A DNA stretch of 5,680 nucleotides from Pseudomonadota bacterium (GTDB lineage Bacteria; Pseudomonadota; Alphaproteobacteria; Caulobacterales; Caulobacteraceae), in assembly GCA_023416055.1 (NCBI GenBank), contig JAEZIH010000085.1, positions 1-5,680 of the forward strand, read 5' to 3'. Made by a program: the position numbers and the translations under genes. Shown piece by piece: positions 1-4,167 of this stretch. The first letter of the stretch is position 1; every line of letters starts with the position of its first letter. The notes beneath the pieces are model-generated. The model ran no database searches, was not told the origin of the DNA, and saw only the letters and a program-made list of their open reading frames with translations.

Positions 1-172
1 GGGCGGCCAGTTCGGCCTCGCGGCGGGCCTTGCGATCGGCCTCCCAGCGGCTGAACCAGCGGCTGCGCTGGCGCTCGTTGCGCAGGGCGCCAATCCAGAT
101 GACCAACGCCATCGCCATGAAGACGAGGCTGGCGATCTCCTCGCCGCCGAGGGTGCGGCCGAACAGGTTCAA
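1..172 (-). CDS. Membrane protein of unknown function, N-terminal part (runs off the left edge)
   Basis: An open frame of 57 codons runs from a TTG at 172-170 to the left edge with no stop. The protein begins with a short polar stretch (NLFGRTLGGEE), then one hydrophobic segment at about residues 13-30 (IASLVFMAMALVIWIGAL). A highly charged, Arg/Glu-rich stretch rich in Trp follows (residues 31-57), probably a cytoplasmic helix or coiled coil. The start was chosen because AGGAA lies 8 nt upstream and because the TTG overlaps the TGA of the preceding gene as TTGA, a typical coupling arrangement. The only in-frame ATGs (codons 19 and 21) would cut the membrane segment in half. I do not recognise the family. 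It is probably co-translated with the small membrane protein upstream. Confidence 0.62.
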   Translation of the reverse strand, partial: MNLFGRTLGGEEIASLVFMAMALVIWIGALRNERQRSRWFSRWEADRKARREAELAA

Positions 173-387
173 GGACGCGGTTCCTGTGACGAGGCCGAAG
201 GCGCGTCCTCGTGGGTGAAGGTTTCGCGCGGGGTTGGCGTCTGGGCCGGCGTGATCGGATCGTTCCAGCCGGTATCGGTCTCGCGCGGGCCGGCCGGCGG
301 AGCGGCGGGCTTGCGCCGCGTGGCCCAGACCACGATGCCGACGCCGAGCACGATCAGGGCCAGGACGATGAGGGTCGGTGCAAGCAT
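169..387 (-). CDS. Small single-pass membrane protein, 72 aa, unknown function
   Basis: The start ATG at 387-385 has a good Shine-Dalgarno (GGGAGAG, 4 nt spacing). A start at 444 would add 19 polar residues without a visible ribosome site. Residues 4-22 form one hydrophobic helix (PTLIVLALIVLGVGIVVWA) followed by positive residues TRRK, so the C-terminal tail is predicted to be cytoplasmic (positive-inside rule). That tail (residues 27-72) is rich in Pro, Thr and Glu and probably disordered. No enzymatic motif is visible and I cannot name a family. The gene follows the DUF4170 gene by 70 bp on the same strand, and its TGA overlaps the TTG start of the next membrane protein, so the two small membrane proteins are likely made together and may interact. 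Confidence 0.72.
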   Translation of the reverse strand: MLAPTLIVLALIVLGVGIVVWATRRKPAAPPAGPRETDTGWNDPITPAQTPTPRETFTHEDAPSASSQEPRP

Positions 388-457
388 GGGTCTCTCCCGG
401 GCAGGCTGACAGTCTAGCTGAAAAGCGCGCCAGTCGGGGAGCAAGTTCCCGCGTGCG

Positions 458-700
458 TCAGTGGGCGTCGCCGCGCGGATCGATCAGCCTGTGGGCGTGC
501 AGGATGAAATAACGCATGTGGGCGTTGTCGACGGTGGCCTGGGCGCGGGCCTTCCACGCCTTGCGGGCTTCGGCGTAGCTGGGGAAGGCGCCCACGAACT
601 CGACCTTGGACAGGTCGCGGAACACCGGCTTGTCGAGGTGACGCAGCTCACCGCCGATGACGAGGTGGAGCAGCTGGTCGGTGTCGGTTTCGGCGGTCAT
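458..700 (-). CDS. DUF4170 family protein, 80 aa
   Basis: The protein matches the DUF4170 pattern as I know it from alphaproteobacteria: LHLVIGGEL near residues 10-18, FRDLSKVEFVGAFPSY at about 27-42, an AxxAWKA segment, and a closing VDNAHMRYFILHAHRLIDP at about 57-75. The length of 80 aa is normal for the family. No signal peptide or membrane segment is visible, so it is likely a small cytoplasmic protein; its biochemical role is unknown. The start ATG at 700-698 overlaps the TGA of cysQ as ATGA, and the ribosome site is weak, which suggests translation by re-initiation after cysQ. A longer frame back to 790 exists but lies inside cysQ and adds unrelated low-complexity residues. As I recall, this gene follows the same phosphatase in other alphaproteobacteria. 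Confidence 0.9.
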   Translation of the reverse strand: MTAETDTDQLLHLVIGGELRHLDKPVFRDLSKVEFVGAFPSYAEARKAWKARAQATVDNAHMRYFILHAHRLIDPRGDAH

Positions 701-1518
701 GGCAGGTCCGGTCTGGAGGGAGGGCGCGGCGCCAGCGGAATAGGCGCTGTGCGCCGAACGATCAACGGGTGGAGCGCCGGAGCGCTGCACACCAGGCTGT
801 TCTGGCGCGGATCAGGGCGGTTGAAGCGCCATGCGCCGCCGTGGTGGTCGCTGACCCGGCCGCCGGCCTCTTCGACGATCAGGGCGCCGGCGCAGACGTC
901 CCAGTCCCATTTAGGGGTCAGGGCGATGGCGGCGTCGAAGGCGCCGGCGGCCACCAGGGCCATGCGATAGGCGATGGCGTTGCGCTTCTCGTAGCGCATG
1001 GCCGGCCACGGCTCGGCCCACTGCGGACCTTCCATCAGGCGGGCGTCGGCCAGCACCGAGGCGTCGTCGAGGTCGGCGGTGTCGGCGGCGGCGATCGGCC
1101 GGCCGTTCAGCCCGGCGCCGCCGCCCAGCGCGGCGGTGAAGGTTTCGCCAAGGGCCGGGGCGTGGATGACGGCGGCGACGGGGCGGCCGTCCTCGACCAC
1201 GGCAATGGGAATGCACCACCACGGCTTGCCCTTCATGTAGGCGACAGTGCCGTCGATGGGGTCGACCACGAAGACGCGGCGGCGGGTCAGGCGCTCGGGG
1301 CCGTCGGCGGTCTCCTCCGACAGCCAGCCGTAGTCGGGGCGGACGGTGAGCAGGGCGTCGCGGAGACTGCGGTCGACGGCCATGTCGGCCGAGGTGACCG
1401 GCGAGCCCCCGGGCTTGGACCAGATCTTCAGCCCGGCGTCGCGCTCGGCGAGAGCTAGCTCCCCGGCGGCGACGGCGGCCGCGCGGATCAGCTCCAGATC
1501 GGCGGCCAGGTCGCTCAT
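697..1518 (-). CDS. cysQ: Inositol-monophosphatase-superfamily phosphatase, probably 3'(2'),5'-bisphosphate nucleotidase CysQ
   Basis: A 273-aa Mg2+-dependent, Li+-sensitive-type phosphatase. The family motifs occur in order: SPVTSADMAVD at 39-49, the metal-binding LSEE at 66-69, motif A VVDPIDGT at 84-91 with the catalytic/metal Asp residues D86 and D89, and motif B WDVCAGALIVEEAGG from W206 with D207. CysQ removes a phosphate from 3'-phosphoadenosine 5'-phosphate, recycling this by-product of sulfate assimilation; related proteins act on inositol phosphates. The alphaproteobacterial wording WLSEETAD and PWWCIPIAVVEDGRPVAAV favours CysQ, but substrate cannot be settled from sequence alone. 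Length is near the family norm of 250-270. The C-terminal 20 residues are Pro/Arg-rich and look like a non-conserved tail. The start overlaps the pmbA stop (ATGA, 1515-1518) and the stop overlaps the DUF4170 start, so the three genes form a coupled run. Confidence 0.88.
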   Translation of the reverse strand: MSDLAADLELIRAAAVAAGELALAERDAGLKIWSKPGGSPVTSADMAVDRSLRDALLTVRPDYGWLSEETADGPERLTRRRVFVVDPIDGTVAYMKGKPWWCIPIAVVEDGRPVAAVIHAPALGETFTAALGGGAGLNGRPIAAADTADLDDASVLADARLMEGPQWAEPWPAMRYEKRNAIAYRMALVAAGAFDAAIALTPKWDWDVCAGALIVEEAGGRVSDHHGGAWRFNRPDPRQNSLVCSAPALHPLIVRRTAPIPLAPRPPSRPDLP

Positions 1519-2867
1519 TTGCCGGCGATGGCGATCGCGTCGAACAGCAGGGAAGGGCTGTTGTTGGCGCCGCGGATCTCGAGGTCCGAGCCGCGCACGA
1601 GGCGGGCGTAGAGGTCGGTCAGCTTGCCGGCCACGGTCACCTCGCTGACCGGCCAGGCGAGCTCGCCGTTCTCGAACCAGAAGCCCGAGACGCCGGCGGA
1701 CCAGTCGCCGGTGTTGGCGTTCAGCGACGGGCCGAACATGGCGGTGACCAGCAGGCCCGTCCCGGCGTCGGCCATCAGCCCGGCGAGGTCGCGCTCGCCG
1801 GGCTCCAGCGTCAGGCTGTGGGTCGAGACCCCGGGCGGCCCGGCCAAGCCGCGCGAGGCGTGGCCGGTGGTGGTCATGCCGAGCTGGGCGGCGGCGCTGG
1901 AGTTCAGCAGCCAGGTGGTCAGCACACCGTCGTCAATGATCGACTGGCGCGTCACCGCCACGCCCTCGTCGTCGAACGGCGTCGAGCCGAGGCCGCGGGG
2001 GCGGAACGGATCGTCGACGAGGCTGACGCCCTTCGGCAGCACCGGCTGGCCGAGGCGGTGCTTGAGGAAGGAGACGCCGCGGGCGACCGAGGGGCCGGAG
2101 ACGGCGCCGACCAGCGGCGACAGCACCTGCATGGCGAGACGGTTCTCGAAGATCACCGGGGCGGTGGTCGAGGCGATCTTGCGCGGGCCGGTTCTGGCCA
2201 CCGCGCGGCGGCCGGCCTCGACGCCGATGGCCTCGGGGGAGGGCAGGTCGGACAGGTGGCGCGCCGCCCGGTGCTCGCCGCCCCGCTCCATGCCGCCGTC
2301 CTTCTCGGCTATGACCCCAGCGCCCAGCGAGAAGGCCGAGCCGTGGTAGGCGCCCTCGAAGCCGTGCGAGGTGACCAGGCGCCAGCGGCTGGACGAGGAC
2401 GAGGCGTGGCCGCCCTCGGATTTCGCCACCCCCTCGACGGCCAGGGCGGCGGCCTCGGCTTCGGCGGCGGCGGCTTCGAGGTCGGCGGCCGAGGGTGCGG
2501 CGGGGTCGTAGAGATCGAGGTCGGGGAAGGGGCCGCGGGCGAGGCGGTCCTGCGGGGCGAGACCGGCGTAGGGGTCTTCGGGGGCCAGTTGGGCCATGGC
2601 CACCGCGCGCTCGACGAGGCGGGCGCGGGTGGCTTCGGACAGGTCGGAGGCGGAGACGGCGGCCTGGCGGCGGCCGATGAAGACCCGCAGTCCGAGGTCG
2701 CGGCTCTCCTCGCGCTCGACGTCCTCGAGACGGCCGTTGCGGACGCCGACGGACAGGGAGGCGCGCTCGGCGCTCACCGCCTCGGCGGCGTCGGGGCCGG
2801 CGCTGTGGGGGGCGGCGACCAGGTCAGACAGGATGTCGGGGGAGGCGGCGTCGGAAGCGGAGGACAT
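1515..2867 (-). CDS. pmbA: TldE/PmbA-type subunit of the TldD-TldE metalloprotease
   Basis: A 450-aa protein of the normal TldD/PmbA family length. In E. coli, TldE pairs with TldD to form a cytoplasmic protease that degrades unfolded peptides, processes microcin B17 and helps degrade the antitoxin CcdA; TldD carries the zinc-binding HExxxH motif. I find no HExxxH here, which identifies this as the TldE (non-zinc) partner. Family landmarks are GLRVFIGRRQA at 59-69, VIFENRLAMQVLSPLVGAVSG at 238-258, the LGSTPFDDEG loop at 293-302, and the strongly conserved NTGDWSAGVSGFWFENGELAWPVSE, then VTVAGKL, at 385-416. The start at 2867 has no clear Shine-Dalgarno; a promoter-like pair upstream would fit a leaderless message. 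No tldD is present in the window. It is the first intact gene of the minus-strand run, with ATGA overlap to cysQ. Confidence 0.93.
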   Translation of the reverse strand: MSSASDAASPDILSDLVAAPHSAGPDAAEAVSAERASLSVGVRNGRLEDVEREESRDLGLRVFIGRRQAAVSASDLSEATRARLVERAVAMAQLAPEDPYAGLAPQDRLARGPFPDLDLYDPAAPSAADLEAAAAEAEAAALAVEGVAKSEGGHASSSSSRWRLVTSHGFEGAYHGSAFSLGAGVIAEKDGGMERGGEHRAARHLSDLPSPEAIGVEAGRRAVARTGPRKIASTTAPVIFENRLAMQVLSPLVGAVSGPSVARGVSFLKHRLGQPVLPKGVSLVDDPFRPRGLGSTPFDDEGVAVTRQSIIDDGVLTTWLLNSSAAAQLGMTTTGHASRGLAGPPGVSTHSLTLEPGERDLAGLMADAGTGLLVTAMFGPSLNANTGDWSAGVSGFWFENGELAWPVSEVTVAGKLTDLYARLVRGSDLEIRGANNSPSLLFDAIAIAGK

Positions 2868-2872
2868 GCCCC

Positions 2873-2901
2873 GATATGGCGGACCCGGGGACGGGCCGCA
2901 A
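2873..2901 (-). promoter_or_regulatory. Candidate promoter for the pmbA-cysQ-DUF4170 run
   Basis: On the minus strand, TTGCGG (2901-2896) and CATATC (2878-2873) are separated by exactly 17 nt, the ideal spacing for a housekeeping promoter. The -35 half shares TTG with the consensus and the -10 half matches TATAAT at three positions. Initiation 7 nt downstream would fall at the A of the pmbA ATG, giving a leaderless transcript, which fits the lack of a good ribosome site. This is a weak motif match in G+C-rich DNA. Confidence 0.28.
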
Positions 2902-2929
2902 CGTGCGAGGACCTTCCCTGAAGGCGTCT

Positions 2930-3198
2930 TCAGCCCTGCGCCGCACCCACGAAGGCGTGGACGATCAGCATGGCCGCCGCGCCGATCAGGGCCAGATAGG
3001 TCAGGACCATCCCGAACAGGCGGCCGGGGGTGGGCCTGCCGGGCGTGAGGCCGGCCGCGTGCAGGAGCCTGCCCAGCAACAGCGCGCCGCCGACGGCGTG
3101 CAGGCAGTAGGCCGGCAGGCCCAGCAGGGCGAGCAGGGCGAGGGCACCGACGCCCGCCGGGATGTACTCGACCGCGTTGCCGAACACCCGACCCCTAG
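2930..3198 (-). pseudogene. MAPEG-family membrane protein, 5'-truncated by the insertion sequence
   Basis: The frame encodes the C-terminal part of a MAPEG protein (membrane-associated proteins in eicosanoid and glutathione metabolism). Recognisable elements are RVFGNAVEYIP, a hydrophobic helix (GALALLALLGLPAYCLHAVG), LLLGRLLHAAGL, and a last helix GRLFGMVLTYLALIGAAAMLIVHAFVG. Bacterial members of this type are about 130 aa with four membrane helices. Here about 87 native residues remain, and the first helix plus the GDGG-type loop before the EYIP helix are missing. The frame is broken at the left end of the IS. The ORF continues into IS sequence, where an ATG at 3211 would give a chimera starting MSPDPRG. 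The missing 5' part is not found beyond the other IS end. It probably encodes no working protein, although a product could still be translated. Confidence 0.75.
3195..3198. repeat. Target-site duplication CTAG, left copy
   Basis: CTAG lies directly outside the left IS terminus and is repeated outside the right one. IS5-family elements commonly duplicate YTAR or TA, and CTAG fits YTAR. Because CTAG is palindromic and is the favoured target, the match alone does not prove that both flanks came from one insertion event. If the duplication is only TA, the IS ends are one base longer each (3198-4035). Confidence 0.65.
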
Positions 3199-3210
3199 GG
3201 TCCGGACTCA
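3199..3210. repeat. IS terminal inverted repeat, transposase 3' side
   Basis: GGTCCGGACTCA here faces GGTCCGTACTCA at the other end (read inward); only position 7 differs. Weaker similarity continues inward. The repeat contains one GACTC site, a GANTC methylation target, and overlaps the transposase stop codon. Confidence 0.85.
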
Positions 3211-3964
3211 TTTGGCCCAGTAGCAGATGGTGGCGGCGATGAGCACGCCGGAGAGGTAGTTGGCGGCGAGCTTGTCGTATCGGGTGGCGACGCGGCGATA
3301 GTCCTTGAGCCTGGCCCAGAGGCGCTCGACGGTGTTGCGATGTCGGTAGGCGGCGACGTCGTATGGGATGGGGCGTTTTCGTGATGTGGTGGGCGGGATG
3401 ACAGCGTCAGCGTTGCGTTCGATCAGTCGCTTCCTGAGGTGGTCGGCGTCGTAGCCGCGATCCGCCAGCAGCTTCCGGAACGGCCCGGCCGCCTCGATCA
3501 GGGCATGGGCCATGGTGATGTCGTTGGTGTTGCCGGCGCTGAGCAGCAGCACACGGGGTCGTCCTCGGTCGTCCACCAGGCCGTGGATCTTGGTCGTTCG
3601 GCCGCCCCGGGAGCGGCCTATGCCCTGGACGAAGGCCCCCTTTAGCGCCCGCCGCCGAGCGGTGGGCCTTGACCGAGGTCGAGTCGATGGCGGCGCTGGA
3701 GTAGATGCCGCTGTGCCCGGTCAGGGCCTTGAAGATGTCGTGCCAGACGCCCTGACGGCTCCAGCGATTGAAGCGGTTGTAGACCGTCGTGTACGGCCCG
3801 TACTCGGCCGGGCAGTCGCGCCAGCGCGCACCCGATTGAAGCATATGGATAATCCCCGAGATCACCCGGTGATCGTCGACCCGCCGCGCACCCCGCCGAC
3901 CGCGAGGCAGATGCGGCTCGATCCGTGCCCAGGCTTCGTCATCCAGCCAGTAGAGCTTCCGCAT
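3208..3964 (-). CDS. IS5-family DDE transposase in two frames (orfA 3964-3407, orfB frame ending 3208)
   Basis: It catalyses cut-and-paste type transposition of the IS. The first frame starts at ATG 3964 behind GGAAGGAGT and encodes the DUF4096-like head (LDDEAWARIEPHLP, DHRVISGIIHMLQSGARWRD, YGPYTTVYNRFNRW) and the first catalytic Asp in AIDSTSVKAH (D94). The second frame carries GAFVQGIGRSRGGRTTKIHG, the second Asp in ADRGYD, and the Glu in NTVERLWARLKDYRR. Joining them by a +1 shift near AAAGGGGG (3643-3636) yields about 251 aa, the normal length, with a complete DDE triad. Without the shift, frame one runs to 3407 through Pro/Arg-rich nonsense. The shift could be programmed, or the copy could carry a 2-bp deletion (or 1-bp insertion); the sequence alone does not decide. 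The stop TGA is 9 bp inside the left terminus. Confidence 0.88.
3634..3645 (-). other. Frameshift site between transposase frames
   Basis: On the minus strand the sequence is CTAAAGGGGGCC. Upstream of it the protein follows the family in frame one (VKAHRSAAGAKG); directly after it the family sequence continues in the +1 frame (GAFVQGIGRSRGG). The A3G5 run is the only homopolymer tract nearby and is a plausible slippage site. Many IS5-family members have two overlapping frames here. Confidence 0.6.
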
Positions 3965-3992
3965 TCAAGGACTCCTTCCAGAATCCTTGAAT
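3963..3992 (-). promoter_or_regulatory. Hairpin enclosing the transposase ribosome-binding site
   Basis: A perfect 9-bp inverted repeat (ATTCAAGGA / TCCTTGAAT) surrounds a 12-nt loop. In the transposase mRNA the loop carries the Shine-Dalgarno GGAAGGAG, and the downstream stem arm ends with the A and U of the start codon. Upstream of the hairpin, TTGGCA could serve as a -35 box, but the -10 matches 17 nt away are poor. Translational control of the transposase is inferred; the inverted repeat itself is read directly. Three GANTC sites fall at 3970, 3981 and 3989. Confidence 0.6.
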
Positions 3993-4022
3993 CAGAACAC
4001 ATGCCAACGAGCCAGGACTTAT

Positions 4023-4034
4023 TGAGTACGGACC
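4023..4034. repeat. IS terminal inverted repeat, transposase 5' side
   Basis: TGAGTACGGACC is the inverted partner of the repeat at 3199-3210 with one mismatch (11 of 12). It lies 59 bp upstream of the transposase start and directly abuts CTAG. Confidence 0.85.
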
Positions 4035-4038
4035 CTAG
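4035..4038. repeat. Target-site duplication CTAG, right copy
   Basis: This CTAG matches the one outside the left IS terminus. It is also the first unit of the CTAG heptamer array that follows, so the IS entered, or now sits, exactly at an array unit. Confidence 0.65.
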
Positions 4039-4167
4039 GGGCTAGAGGCTAGGCTGAGCGGGGCGGGACGGGATAACCAGAGCCGGCGCCGGACGCTCAC
4101 GGCCTGAAGCACGAGCTCGACGGCGCTGGGTCGCCATTGACCCTAGCCCCTAGCCTCTAGCCCCTAC
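4035..4167. repeat. Intergenic inverted repeat built of CTAG heptamers
   Basis: The left arm has CTAG at 4035, 4042 and 4049; the right arm has CTAG at 4143, 4150 and 4157 plus a degenerate CTAC at 4164, all exactly 7 bp apart within an arm. The arms contain an 18-bp perfect inverted repeat (4036-4053 against 4149-4166, CCTAGCCTCTAGCCCCTA) separated by 95 bp. The spacer holds further dyads: TGAGCG/CGCTCA (4055-4060, 4094-4099), CCGGCGCCGG (4083-4092) and CGAGCTCG (4112-4119). No ORF in the spacer resembles a known protein. The right arm supplies the TAG stop of the exported-protein gene, so in that mRNA the whole element is the 3' untranslated end and could act as a stabilising or terminating structure. 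There is no T-tract typical of an intrinsic terminator. Confidence 0.85.

Larger units (their letters stand above)
3199..4034 (-). mobile_element. IS5-family insertion sequence, about 836 bp
   Basis: The element is bounded by 12-bp terminal inverted repeats matching at 11 positions and flanked by CTAG on both sides. It carries one transposase split across two frames, filling almost the whole element, as is usual for IS5-family members of the IS427-like group. The transposase has an N-terminal DUF4096-type domain and a DDE core. It interrupts a MAPEG gene on one side and abuts a CTAG-heptamer repeat on the other. It is oriented like the pmbA run, so outward transcription could reach pmbA. I cannot assign it to a named ISfinder element. 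Confidence 0.9.

Noticed and set aside
388..457. Promoter or terminator between the DUF4170 gene and the small membrane protein
   Set aside because: A GCTAGAC word and a short GGGA/TCCC stem are present, but the -35 spacing is wrong and the stem is too short with no T-tract.
461..1458. Plus-strand frames opposite DUF4170 and cysQ
   Set aside because: Both opposite genes have strong family motifs; these frames are compositional shadows.
1818..2921. Long plus-strand open frame (367 aa) opposite pmbA
   Set aside because: It is a shadow of pmbA in G+C-rich DNA: Gly/Arg/Ala-rich, no domain, and the opposite strand carries a clearly conserved protein.
4106..4135. Short minus-strand peptide frames in the CTAG-element spacer as the lost MAPEG 5' end
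   Set aside because: They are Arg/Pro-rich, lack a hydrophobic helix and the MAPEG loop motif, and end at TAG codons of the array.
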